Positions 17,953 to 25,704 of a stretch of DNA of 64,000 nt are shown here, piece by piece. The DNA lies in the IMG/VR virus record IMGVR_UViG_3300033153_005812, positions 1-64,000 of that record. The stretch is one strand, 5' to 3'. How positions within the stretch are numbered: the first letter of the stretch is position 1; the number at the start of each line of letters is the position of its first letter. This DNA is from a virus. The notes under the pieces are model-generated. The model worked only from the letters and a program-made list of their open reading frames with translations. It made no database searches and was not told the DNA's origin. Position numbers and translations under genes: made by a program.

Positions 17953-18175
17953 ACTTTTAGGTATAATTAGTTTGATTTTTGCAATAGCAGGGTCTCTATT
18001 AAATAATCGTAAAATGATTGTTTGTTTCCCTATTTGGATGATTGCAAATTTAATATGTTTTGGAATGCATCTTCAAATTATTATAACTTTAGGTCAAGGT
18101 TGGTCGCTCGCTGCGAAAGATGTGGCTTTCATGTATATTTGTATCGACGGTTATTTTCGGTGGAGAAAAAAGTAG
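17939..18175 (+). CDS. Small membrane protein, PnuC-like half
   Basis: A 78-residue, three-helix hydrophobic protein: ELLGIISLIFAIAGSLLNN, then VCFPIWMIANLICFGMHL, then AAKDVAFMYICIDGYFRW. The layout and the closing W...KD...GYFRW pattern recall nicotinamide mononucleotide transporters (PnuC), which some phages carry for NAD salvage, but the length is only a third of PnuC. The start overlaps the kinase stop by 14 bases. Membrane location is confident; a transport role is a guess. Confidence 0.55.
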   Translation: MNWFELLGIISLIFAIAGSLLNNRKMIVCFPIWMIANLICFGMHLQIIITLGQGWSLAAKDVAFMYICIDGYFRWRKK

Positions 18176-18176
18176 A

Positions 18177-18752
18177 ATGGAATCGCATTTACAATTACAA
18201 CTTTTAGAAGCTTTTGTAGGAGCTACAAAAGGAGACAAGACAATGGAAGATCTAATTAAGAGAGTAATTCTGCAGTCTTTTAGAGACATCAAGAAAGCGG
18301 CGAGGAAAAATCAGAAGTGTCAGAGAAAAGGATGCGGCTGTGTTATTTTAGAAATCAACCTTCGAGAAAGTTTGATTCAACATTTCGCAGCCGTAAATGG
18401 ACCCTCTGGTCCTAAGAATAAATGTTCTAATATCAAAGGAGCCTGCGGCTGTTCACATGCTGAACCGAGAGCTATTATGAAGTATCTAAAGCAACGAAAG
18501 CCCAGAATTAAGAGGGATTATATTAAGACTATTCTACTCACAACTTTTTCTTCGTGTGTGAATTGTGCTAATATCATCGTTGATTCTGGCGTCATAGATG
18601 TAGTTATATATGAGTTCCTTGCTACTCACTGGGCGACTCCGCCTCACGATGCAAAAAGTATGCTTGATCGTAGTCTTTTGCATTGGTCGAAGAAAGAGAT
18701 TATAAAAGACAAGGATAATAAGTTGATTAAAAAATGGCTTTTCGAGAATTAA
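18177..18752 (+). CDS. Zinc-dependent dCMP/cytidine deaminase-like protein
   Basis: A 191-residue protein. The zinc site is CSHAEPRAIMKYL (HAE) and SSCVNCANII (C-x-x-C). This is the signature of the cytidine/dCMP deaminase fold, with Cys pairs and catalytic Glu in place. In phages it converts dCMP to dUMP or tailors modified cytidines. An additional CxRKGCGC pair precedes the core. An ATG at 18243 with AAAGGAG eight bases upstream is a strong alternative start, giving MEDLIKRV. It lies just before the DNA polymerase. Confidence 0.8.
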   Translation: MESHLQLQLLEAFVGATKGDKTMEDLIKRVILQSFRDIKKAARKNQKCQRKGCGCVILEINLRESLIQHFAAVNGPSGPKNKCSNIKGACGCSHAEPRAIMKYLKQRKPRIKRDYIKTILLTTFSSCVNCANIIVDSGVIDVVIYEFLATHWATPPHDAKSMLDRSLLHWSKKEIIKDKDNKLIKKWLFEN

Positions 18753-18753
18753 G

Positions 18754-20745
18754 ATGATTGACATACGTGGAAATTTTCATATTATTGAAGAGCTCTCGGA
18801 GCTTCCTAATCTGCAGAATCGCAAAGAAATTTTTTGCGATGTAGAAACAAAACGAGTCTTCGATAATGATAAAGTCGGCGGTCTCTACCCATGGAAAGGA
18901 GATAAGATCTGTGGTTTTAGTGTAACTGCAGATAACATCAAAGATATTTGGTATCTCCCCGTTAGACATACGAGTCCGAATGCAAAGAATCTCCCTTTAG
19001 AACCTGCAATGAATTGGATTCGAGATATCCTACAAAGTTGTGGCGATTGGATCAATCACTTTGTAAAATTCGACGCTCTAATGTTCAGTGTTGGAGATAG
19101 CGTAGAATTTGATTGTCGCCTCATAGACACTTGTGTTTTCGCGAAAGTTTATTACAGTGATAGATTCGGCTATAGTCTAAAACCGCTCTGCCGAGACTGG
19201 TTGAATTACGATACAGGAAGTTTAGACAGAGTTACGACTTATTTAGATAGCCTGAGACCTAAATCTAAATCTTATGCAGATGTACCTATCGATCTTCTTG
19301 GTGAATACTGTTGTGATGATGTACAAATGAACCGAGAATTATATCGTTATCTACAGATAAAAATGCCAGAACAAGTGAAAGGTGTTATAGAGACAGAAAT
19401 AAAGTTGACTCCGGTTCTATTCGATATAGAGAAAAGAGGTTTGTGCGTTGATACAACCGAATGTAAAATAGCTTCTGCAAAATCTTTGAGAACAATGATA
19501 AGTTCTTCTTCAGAACTTGTCGAGTTAACTGGGCGAGAATTTGTCAATTCTAATGCTTGTATCTATGATATCTTAGTAACACAGTTCGGTCTTCCTATTT
19601 TAGCGACGATAAAGAAAAAGGACAAAGAATCCCACCAGACTTTTGACACTGGCCGTCCTACTTTCGATAAAGACTCTTTATTATTGTATCAAATTTGTCC
19701 TGAAGTTCTCAATGATCCAAAGTTGACTCGAATAGTAGAACTCATCCAAACATATCGTAGAGAATCACAGTTCAAAAGTCTATATCTCGATACGTTTTTA
19801 GAACTCAATGCAGATGGAATTATTCATCCTAACTACAATCAAGTTGTACGAACAGGAAGATTGTCTTGCAGTAAGCCGAGTTCACAGCAACAAAATAGTC
19901 GTTCGAAAGCTCTTATTCATCCTTATCCGGGTTATGGTTTTCTTTCTAAAGATTATTCGCAAATTGAATATCGCTTGATTGTCCATTATATAAAAGATGA
20001 AAAAGCGATAAAAGCATATAACGATGATCCTAATACAGACTTCCATAAATGGGTGTCTGAGTTACTAATGATAGATAGAAAATCTGGTAAGACATTGAAT
20101 TTCGGTATGGCTTATGGAGCGGGAAAGCCTCGTGTAATGAAAGGGCTCATGTCTAATGAACATATAATTGAAATTATGACAAACAAGGTCGATGAACTAA
20201 TAGAGAGTGGAAAGTTAGATCCAAACTTAAGAGGTGTGAAATTTCAAGAGTTATGTCGAACTCACGCAAACGAAAGTTATGAAAAGTATCATCTTCAAAT
20301 GCCTGGGATTAAAAGAACTTCAAAAAAGGCTGTAGAAGTTGCTTCTATGAGAGGATTTGTTTTCAATGCTTATGGTCGTCGCCGTTATTTACCTGGAAGA
20401 GCTTCCTACAAAGCATTCAATACAATCGTTCAAAGTGGGGCCGCAGATATAATGAAAGAGCGAATTATAGCTATTTCTCCTCGTTATAATTCTGAGTCAA
20501 AAAAGTGGGGTATAGAACTTGATGCTAATGTTCACGACGAGTTATTGGATTCGGTTCCTCTGGATGTTTTATATAATCCCGAATTGCATAAGTTCGCATG
20601 TGATTTGATGGAAGAGACCACAGTGAAATTTAGAGTACCTATAAAAATAGGTTTAGGGATAAGTCCAAATAATTGGAGTGAAGCTGCTGGAGATAACACG
20701 ATATGTGATGATAATGGTGAATTCATAGCGGGAAAATTCATATAG
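18754..20745 (+). CDS. polA: Family A DNA polymerase with 3'-5' exonuclease
   Basis: A 663-residue protein. An N-terminal DnaQ-like exonuclease (CDVETKRV; HFVKFDALMF; YCCDDVQMNRELY) is followed by the polymerase: motif A SKDYSQIEYRLI, motif B RKSGKTLNFGMAYG (R..K...F pattern intact), motif C VHDELLDSV. The 5' nuclease domain of bacterial Pol I is missing and is supplied by the FEN-like gene at 33839. The O-helix Phe suggests discrimination against dideoxynucleotides, as in E. coli Pol I. This is the replicative polymerase of the phage. It ends the early block started at P1. Confidence 0.95.
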   Translation: MIDIRGNFHIIEELSELPNLQNRKEIFCDVETKRVFDNDKVGGLYPWKGDKICGFSVTADNIKDIWYLPVRHTSPNAKNLPLEPAMNWIRDILQSCGDWINHFVKFDALMFSVGDSVEFDCRLIDTCVFAKVYYSDRFGYSLKPLCRDWLNYDTGSLDRVTTYLDSLRPKSKSYADVPIDLLGEYCCDDVQMNRELYRYLQIKMPEQVKGVIETEIKLTPVLFDIEKRGLCVDTTECKIASAKSLRTMISSSSELVELTGREFVNSNACIYDILVTQFGLPILATIKKKDKESHQTFDTGRPTFDKDSLLLYQICPEVLNDPKLTRIVELIQTYRRESQFKSLYLDTFLELNADGIIHPNYNQVVRTGRLSCSKPSSQQQNSRSKALIHPYPGYGFLSKDYSQIEYRLIVHYIKDEKAIKAYNDDPNTDFHKWVSELLMIDRKSGKTLNFGMAYGAGKPRVMKGLMSNEHIIEIMTNKVDELIESGKLDPNLRGVKFQELCRTHANESYEKYHLQMPGIKRTSKKAVEVASMRGFVFNAYGRRRYLPGRASYKAFNTIVQSGAADIMKERIIAISPRYNSESKKWGIELDANVHDELLDSVPLDVLYNPELHKFACDLMEETTVKFRVPIKIGLGISPNNWSEAAGDNTICDDNGEFIAGKFI

Positions 20746-20758
20746 CCTAAAAACGAGC

Positions 20759-20832
20759 TCTCAGTTCGCTCTCAGTGAGCCAAACGAGACGACTCCGGCC
20801 CTATAGTACCCCGTATCTCAGGTCAGAGCAAC
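20759..20832. repeat. Dispersed element, copy C (two modules)
   Basis: 20813-20832 equals 6722-6741 of copy A (GTATCTCAGGTCAGAGCAAC). 20759-20781, read on the minus strand, matches 39873-39895 at 22 of 23 bases. Like copy A, it lies just upstream of a family promoter. Confidence 0.8.
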
Positions 20833-20916
20833 TGAGAGCCCTGTAAGTTATCACAGTTACTGGAGTTATGTAAAGTAGGAATTTTTCACAATTTTGTAGG
20901 ATTTTTATTTTTTCAT

Positions 20917-20944
20917 TTGCTTTGTTCTAAAAATAGGTTATACT
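20917..20944 (+). promoter_or_regulatory. Promoter P2
   Basis: -35 TTGCTT, 16-base spacer with TTCTAAAAATA, -10 TATACT, then TAATATAGTTA. Same family as P1 and P3. Drives 21000-21930 and possibly beyond. Confidence 0.85.
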
Positions 20945-20999
20945 TAATATAGTTAGTGAAAATCAATATCACAAGGTTAAATTTTTAGGAGACAAAGAA

Positions 21000-21353
21000 A
21001 TGGGAAAATCGAAAAGCAAAGTTAGGGCCTCTGTGAAGAAGGCGAAGACGGTTAAAATCGCTATGAATAAAGAACTTGCGGCTTCTATCGCTGCTCTCGA
21101 GAAAGTCGTCGTGCCAACGAATCTTGTCGATTGCAGGGATCGGCTGATCGTCTCGCTTACTAAGTTGAACGATCGCATTCATACTGAGGCCAGAAAAGCT
21201 GTTAAGACCGCCGAGCGTGAAGCTGCGAAAGTCATTCGCGAAAAGGCGAAGGCCGAGCGGGCTGCGGCGAAGGCCGAGCGGAATAAAGCCAAAGCCGTAA
21301 AGCTCCAAGAGCAGATTAGAAAGCTCCAGGCTCAGGTTAGTTCGCTCAGCTAA
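21000..21353 (+). CDS. Lys/Ala-rich histone-H1-like protein
   Basis: A 117-residue, very basic protein: MGKSKSKVRASVKKAKTVKI at the start, then long Ala/Lys/Glu helices (TAEREAAKVIREKAKAERAA) ending in a coiled coil. It resembles bacterial and phage histone-H1-like DNA-binding proteins in composition. GC-rich codons, TAGGAG RBS and promoter P2 directly upstream suggest very high early expression. Likely binds DNA or assembles as a coiled-coil scaffold; no specific family. Confidence 0.65.
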   Translation: MGKSKSKVRASVKKAKTVKIAMNKELAASIAALEKVVVPTNLVDCRDRLIVSLTKLNDRIHTEARKAVKTAEREAAKVIREKAKAERAAAKAERNKAKAVKLQEQIRKLQAQVSSLS

Positions 21354-21370
21354 AAGACGGTGAGCAAGTT

Positions 21371-21392
21371 TATCATAGATCGTTCTATGATA
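21371..21392 (+). other. Intergenic hairpin
   Basis: Perfect 9-bp stem TATCATAGA / TCTATGATA with tetraloop TCGT and no T-run. Between two highly expressed genes, so it may be an RNA-processing or stabilising hairpin. Confidence 0.5.
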
Positions 21393-21435
21393 CTGACGAG
21401 ATAACGTAAAAATCAAATTTCTATGGAGACCAAAA

Positions 21436-21930
21436 ATGGCGAAATCAAATTCAAATGTCACAAAAGTAGGAGGAGCAGGAGCAGAGAAGTCGATCACCAC
21501 AAAGGAAATCCCGGAAAAGGCAAAAGGCCGTGTTGACTTCCCGAAGAAATCTGCGATGTATCGAGACAAGGACGGAAACGTAATAACAGCATTGAACGCA
21601 GAAGGTTTACTACTTGCCGTGCCAGCGACAATCCTCGACGGGGAGAAAGTCGTATATTCCGGCTTTGATCCTCGGAAGCATAATCCGCTTAAGAAAAGCG
21701 ATTTCGTTTCTATGGCGACATTTTTGCAATATCAAGGTTACGTCGCTCGTTCTCGTGCCGCTCGCCTTATCAAGGTCGCTGAGACCAAAGAAGCCGCAGC
21801 AAGTCGGCTTCTGAAATTCGGCGATGAGCAGACTCGCAAGAAGGCCGCAAAAATCGCCAAGATGCGTGATCAGCTCAAAGCTCTGGAAATGCAGCTCATG
21901 GAAGAGGGTATCGATGTCTCGGACATCTAA
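21436..21930 (+). CDS. Early basic protein with coiled coil
   Basis: A 164-residue protein. A folded middle (YRDKDGNVITALNAEG; VVYSGFDPRKHNPLKKSDF) is flanked by a basic N-terminus and a C-terminal Ala/Lys coiled coil (KKAAKIAKMRDQLKALEMQL). GC-rich codons like its upstream neighbour, and the same TGGAGACC-type RBS. A strong terminator follows. Unassigned; context suggests an abundant early DNA- or host-interacting protein. Confidence 0.6.
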   Translation: MAKSNSNVTKVGGAGAEKSITTKEIPEKAKGRVDFPKKSAMYRDKDGNVITALNAEGLLLAVPATILDGEKVVYSGFDPRKHNPLKKSDFVSMATFLQYQGYVARSRAARLIKVAETKEAAASRLLKFGDEQTRKKAAKIAKMRDQLKALEMQLMEEGIDVSDI

Positions 21931-21944
21931 AAGCTATACTTGGA

Positions 21945-21979
21945 AACCAGAGGGTATGGAAACCCTCTGGTTATTTTTG
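21945..21979 (+). terminator. Rho-independent terminator
   Basis: 10-bp stem AACCAGAGGG / CCCTCTGGTT, 8-base loop, then TTATTTTT. Ends the P2 transcript. Confidence 0.9.
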
Positions 21980-22019
21980 TCGTTGTTATTGTAAAAGTAA
22001 GGTATAAAGGAGAATGAGA

Positions 22020-22412
22020 ATGTCATTGAGTGAAAAAGACCGAAAACTCAAAGATATGGCAGATATGAAAAAAATTATTAAGCATCAACAAGCTCATTTC
22101 GCTCAAGTCCTTACTCATTTCGATGAACAAATCGCTCGCATTGATGAGCAGATTGTAGAGCATGATTTAGAAATCGTAGCTTTACAAGAAAGAAAAGCTG
22201 TAGTAGCTCGGCACTTTATTGAAGCTCCAGAACAGCTTATAGTTTTGGCTCAACATCTGAGAGATGTTGAAAAGAAGGAAAGTCTTCTTAAAACCGATGG
22301 AAAAAGTAAGGTGAAAAAAGTCGCTCGAATCAAAAAACGTATCGAAAAATTACGTGAGAAGTTGAGTCGAATGGATCCCGATGGAAGAAATCAAAACAAA
22401 ACAACTCCTTGA
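22020..22412 (+). CDS. Coiled-coil protein, 130 aa
   Basis: Almost entirely helical: QIARIDEQIVEHDLEIVALQ shows heptads of Ile/Leu, and a basic tail begins KVKKVARIKKRIEKLREKL. AAAGGAG fits the second ATG (22020) better than the first (22014). Overlaps the next gene by 32 bases. No family recognised. Confidence 0.6.
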   Translation: MSLSEKDRKLKDMADMKKIIKHQQAHFAQVLTHFDEQIARIDEQIVEHDLEIVALQERKAVVARHFIEAPEQLIVLAQHLRDVEKKESLLKTDGKSKVKKVARIKKRIEKLREKLSRMDPDGRNQNKTTP

Positions 22413-22668
22413 ACTAATCGAGCAATGGACACGAGCTGAAATTATGGCTCGTCATGCTCCGCTCATTGGTTTAGATTTCACTAATTATGCTGAAGTTCAA
22501 ATTGAGAAAGAAAATGAGATAAGGCGATTAGTTTTTGGGACAGATAACCTAATTCAGTTAGGACTCAAGTGGAAGTTATTGAAAGATAAGAAAACTCAGA
22601 ATAAAGAAAATGCAATAAAGCAATTCCAGCGACTACAAAAAGAGTTAGCTGAGATGATGAAAACATAA
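22381..22668 (+). CDS. Helical protein, 95 aa
   Basis: Helix-rich (LLELIEQWTRAEIMARHAPL; QFQRLQKELAEMMKT). Starts within the preceding coiled-coil gene, so probably co-translated and perhaps its partner. A terminator follows at 22745. Confidence 0.55.
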   Translation: MEEIKTKQLLELIEQWTRAEIMARHAPLIGLDFTNYAEVQIEKENEIRRLVFGTDNLIQLGLKWKLLKDKKTQNKENAIKQFQRLQKELAEMMKT

Positions 22669-22744
22669 GTGTTATTGTACTGATTCAATACCATCACTGT
22701 AAAAGAAAGAACTGACTTTTTCTCTCTTCTCCCGTATCGGTCGA

Positions 22745-22777
22745 CAACCTGAGAGTAAGAAACTCTCAGGTTGTTTG
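22745..22777 (+). terminator. Rho-independent terminator
   Basis: 12-bp perfect stem CAACCTGAGAGT / ACTCTCAGGTTG, 5-base loop AAGAA, then TTT. Separates the early block from the modification locus. No promoter of the P1-P3 family is visible before 22812. Confidence 0.9.
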
Positions 22778-22811
22778 GCCGGTATTACTGAAAAATTAAG
22801 AAAGGTGAAAA

Positions 22812-23882
22812 ATGGATTATGTAGATCTAAACAAGTTATGGCATGAGACACTTTTCGACGTTAATCTTCGCGGCCATATACTTAACAGCAGAGTCGGATA
22901 TTGTAAAGAGATTATAGGTTTTCAAACAACGCTAACTTATCCTCTTCATAATATCCTCTTTGCTCCAAAGCGAAAATTTTCGTTGGCCTATGCTTGTGCT
23001 GAAATGCTCTGGTATCTTTCTGGTACTGGTAGTATCAAAATGATTCAGGCTTATGCTCCACAGTATGAGAAATTTGCTGAAGATGGATGGGCCTACGGAG
23101 CATACGGACATCGATGGAATCATAATCCTGGCTTTGTAAATGCGAAAGCCTCTCTAATAGAAGGTCTTACGAGGCAAGATTGCGAAATCGACATCGAAAA
23201 TCAACTCTCTGCTTTGGTGCATCTATTGAGGGCAGATCCAAATACCCGTCAAGCTATCATGACGATGTGGGATAGCGGTGATCTTATTCATGCAATCGCA
23301 AGGGATCATAAAGACCTCCCTTGTACTCTTTCATTGATGTTTTTTGTCCGAGACAACAGACTTCATCTTGTAGCTACAATGAGATCTAACGATGCGTGGC
23401 TCGGTCTTCCGTATGATATCTTTTGCTTCACAACTCTACAAAGGATTATTGCAGCGGAGCTTGGATTAGAATTAGGAGCTTATATTCACCAAGCTGGAAG
23501 TGAGCACATCTACGAAAAGAATCAGGAGAAGATAGATGAAATCCTTAGGATAGAAAGTGAATCGAAGTGGTCCGGTGAAGGAGCGATTCTGCTATATCCT
23601 TATCCTCTAAACTGGAATCACAAACGGCGAGACTACGATTTGCAGCACAATGTTAAAGCTGCTCTTTCATTGGAAAAGGAGATTCGAAAAGCGACAATGG
23701 ATGAACATTGTTTAGCGAAAGGTATTGCAGGGAATCAAAAAGCATGGAAAGAAATTGATCCTCTTTTCAAAGATCTTGTTCTTGGTTGTGCAACGAAATG
23801 GACTCATGTTCCGAATGATTGGTTTGATAATCCCCTCTACGCAAGTTGTCAACGATATACGGAGAATCTAAATGAAGCTTGA
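22812..23882 (+). CDS. Thymidylate-synthase-family pyrimidine hydroxymethylase, dCMP type
   Basis: A 356-residue protein. The fold is that of thymidylate synthase: catalytic Cys171 in DLPCTLSLMFFV, substrate loop MRSNDAWLGLPYDIF, and HQAGSEHIY near residue 226. In thymidylate synthase the last residue of GLPFN is the Asn that reads dUMP. Here it is Asp202. The same Asn-to-Asp change marks T4-type dCMP hydroxymethylase, so I infer a dCMP (or modified dCMP) substrate and 5-hydroxymethyl product, not dTMP. AAAGGTG precedes the ATG. It overlaps the next modification gene by 11 bases, and the whole following cluster fits DNA hypermodification. A dUMP hydroxymethylase is the main alternative. Confidence 0.8.
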   Translation: MDYVDLNKLWHETLFDVNLRGHILNSRVGYCKEIIGFQTTLTYPLHNILFAPKRKFSLAYACAEMLWYLSGTGSIKMIQAYAPQYEKFAEDGWAYGAYGHRWNHNPGFVNAKASLIEGLTRQDCEIDIENQLSALVHLLRADPNTRQAIMTMWDSGDLIHAIARDHKDLPCTLSLMFFVRDNRLHLVATMRSNDAWLGLPYDIFCFTTLQRIIAAELGLELGAYIHQAGSEHIYEKNQEKIDEILRIESESKWSGEGAILLYPYPLNWNHKRRDYDLQHNVKAALSLEKEIRKATMDEHCLAKGIAGNQKAWKEIDPLFKDLVLGCATKWTHVPNDWFDNPLYASCQRYTENLNEA

Positions 23883-24726
23883 TAAAATTCCATTCGGAGA
23901 ATGCACGTCTAAAGATCTCGCCGATTATATGAATGAGCGACACAGTATTTGGATGAGGAGAGATAAAGGTGAATGGAAACCATGGACAACCGATGTGATT
24001 CTCCAACAATATAAATTCACTAACGTATTTCGACAGCTCGACAAAGGTACTGTTGCTCTACGAAAAATGTTAAAGAGTCAAACAGATCCTATTCTTATTC
24101 TTTTCAATATTATTTGGTATAGATATTTTAACTGGTACAAACATGCTGAAGAGCTCGGCTTCGTCAATGATTATTCACAACTTGAAGACTTCATAATAAC
24201 CAAAGGGAGAAGATGCGATAAAATTTTTACTGGAGCTTGGATGACAACTGGAGTTTCTTGTGAAGATAAACATATAACCTATCTTCGAGCTTGTAAAGAA
24301 GCTTGGGATAAACGAGATATGCTCTATCATCTTGTTTCTTCTTCTTCTAAATTAGAAACGGTTTGCGTACTCCTCAAAGATTTATATATGGTGGGTAGAT
24401 TCTTAGCTTATGAATTAGCTTGTGATTTAAGGTTCACAAAACTTCTTGATGAAGCGACAGATATATTGACGTTCGCAAATCTTGGTCCTGGAGCTCAAAG
24501 AGGACTTCGGCGATTAGGAATGCCGCATAAAAATCAAAAAGAAGGTCTTACTTCTATGCGAAAATTATACGATGTTCTTATGGAGCATTATCTCAGCTAT
24601 TATATTGTTAACGCTTCTTGGCCGTTTGAACTGCGAGAGGTAGAACATAATCTTTGTGAGTTTGATAAATATATGCGAACAAAAAATGGAGAGGGACATC
24701 CACGAAGTAAGTTTCCTGGAGTGTAA
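23872..24726 (+). CDS. DNA base hypermodification protein (5-hmdU kinase helical-domain family)
   Basis: A 284-residue protein, all helical. It shows the family pattern that I know from 5-hmdU DNA kinases and glutamyl/putrescinyl-thymine pyrophosphorylase-type proteins: KPWTTDVILQQYKFTNVFRQ (residues 37-56), FTGAWMTTG (119-127), YMVGRFLAYELACDLR (172-187) and FANLGPGAQRGLRRLG (201-216). In that family the helical domain, related to HhH glycosylases, acts on hydroxymethylated bases in DNA. No P-loop kinase domain is present, so it is the stand-alone form. It overlaps the hydroxymethylase by 11 bases, a strong functional link. Substrate and leaving group are not readable. Confidence 0.75.
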   Translation: MKLDKIPFGECTSKDLADYMNERHSIWMRRDKGEWKPWTTDVILQQYKFTNVFRQLDKGTVALRKMLKSQTDPILILFNIIWYRYFNWYKHAEELGFVNDYSQLEDFIITKGRRCDKIFTGAWMTTGVSCEDKHITYLRACKEAWDKRDMLYHLVSSSSKLETVCVLLKDLYMVGRFLAYELACDLRFTKLLDEATDILTFANLGPGAQRGLRRLGMPHKNQKEGLTSMRKLYDVLMEHYLSYYIVNASWPFELREVEHNLCEFDKYMRTKNGEGHPRSKFPGV

Positions 24727-24727
24727 A

Positions 24728-24904
24728 ATGGATATCGATGAAGTTAAAAAATGGTTGCAAAGTTATTTGAGGTTAGAAAATCATGGTCATGCCGGTCGTC
24801 TTTTATCTGAAGAATATAAAGAATATCGGAAAGAAGATCCAAAACCAGATTGTAATTTAATGACATGGTGCGTGAAAAAAGCATTGGAAAAATTAAATAG
24901 TTGA
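24728..24904 (+). CDS. Small protein in the modification locus, 58 aa
   Basis: Starts one base after the previous stop with GGAG before it. MDIDEVKKWLQSYLRLENHG, then a charged stretch and LMTWCVKKALEKLNS; mostly helical. No family recognised. Position suggests an accessory subunit. Confidence 0.55.
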   Translation: MDIDEVKKWLQSYLRLENHGHAGRLLSEEYKEYRKEDPKPDCNLMTWCVKKALEKLNS

Positions 24905-24912
24905 GGTGTAAT

Positions 24913-25704
24913 ATGAACATAGGAATAATCGGTTGCGGTGTTGTTGGAACTGCTTTGAAAAATGGTTTTAGATTCTTAGAACACGAAGTGTCTATCGCAG
25001 ATCCTAAGTTTGGTACGAGCACTTTAGATGTCTGCCATACTGAAATAGTATTTATTTGTGTTCCTACAAACTGTAACTTAAATGGGAGTTGTGATCTTTC
25101 TATTGTTAAGAGAGTTCTACAACATCTCAGAGCTTATCGGTATAACGGAATCGTAGTGTTAAAATCTACTGTAGTACCGGGAACAACTGAAAAGCTATCG
25201 AAAGAATTCAATAGAGAAATAGTTTTTGTCCCAGAGTTTCTTCACGAAAGATATGCTACAGAAGATTTTATTTATCACCAAGATATATTGGTGATAGGAA
25301 CTGATGATAAAGAGTTAAGAAAGGTAGTTGCGAATATTCATAAAGACCTACCAAAGAGAGTTGTGACTTGTTCTAAAACAGAAGCAGAATTGGTTAAGTA
25401 TTTCAATAATGTTTACAACGCAACTCTGATAACTTTCGCTAATAGTTTTTACGAAGTGTGTGTTGGACTCGGTGTTAATTACGACAATGTTAAATCGATC
25501 GTTACATTGAGGGATCATATAAACGATGTGTATCTCGATTGTAATAATTCGTTAAGAGGATTTGGCGGCCCTTGTTTACCTAAAGATACGAAAGCATTAG
25601 CTTTTCTTGCAGAACAATTGAATACCGATGTTAAGTTTTTTGATATGCTTTTATCAGAAAATGTTAAGTACGAAACAACAGTGTTGAAAGGAATGCGATC
25701 ATGA
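24913..25704 (+). CDS. Short UDP-glucose/GDP-mannose dehydrogenase-family protein
   Basis: A 263-residue protein. NAD site MNIGIIGCGVVGTALKNG, then STVVPGTTEKL, VPEFLHERYA, EAELVKYFNNVYNATLITFA, and the catalytic Cys221 in GFGGPCLPKDTKALA. These are the NAD-binding and central domains of nucleotide-sugar 6-dehydrogenases, which oxidise the sugar C6 to a uronate. The usual C-terminal nucleotide-sugar-binding domain (~130 residues) is absent; the protein ends 42 residues after the Cys. It could act on an unusual substrate. GAGGTG precedes the ATG. Overlaps the epimerase by four bases (ATGA). Confidence 0.8.
   Translation: MNIGIIGCGVVGTALKNGFRFLEHEVSIADPKFGTSTLDVCHTEIVFICVPTNCNLNGSCDLSIVKRVLQHLRAYRYNGIVVLKSTVVPGTTEKLSKEFNREIVFVPEFLHERYATEDFIYHQDILVIGTDDKELRKVVANIHKDLPKRVVTCSKTEAELVKYFNNVYNATLITFANSFYEVCVGLGVNYDNVKSIVTLRDHINDVYLDCNNSLRGFGGPCLPKDTKALAFLAEQLNTDVKFFDMLLSENVKYETTVLKGMRS

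Noticed and set aside
20985-21569. 194-codon open frame on the minus strand
   Set aside because: Antisense to two well-supported early genes with promoter P2, RBS and terminator in the + direction. Ser/Phe-rich translation is the typical shadow of Lys/Ala-rich coding.
23872-24726. Full 5-hmdU DNA kinase
   Set aside because: Only the helical domain is present; there is no P-loop.
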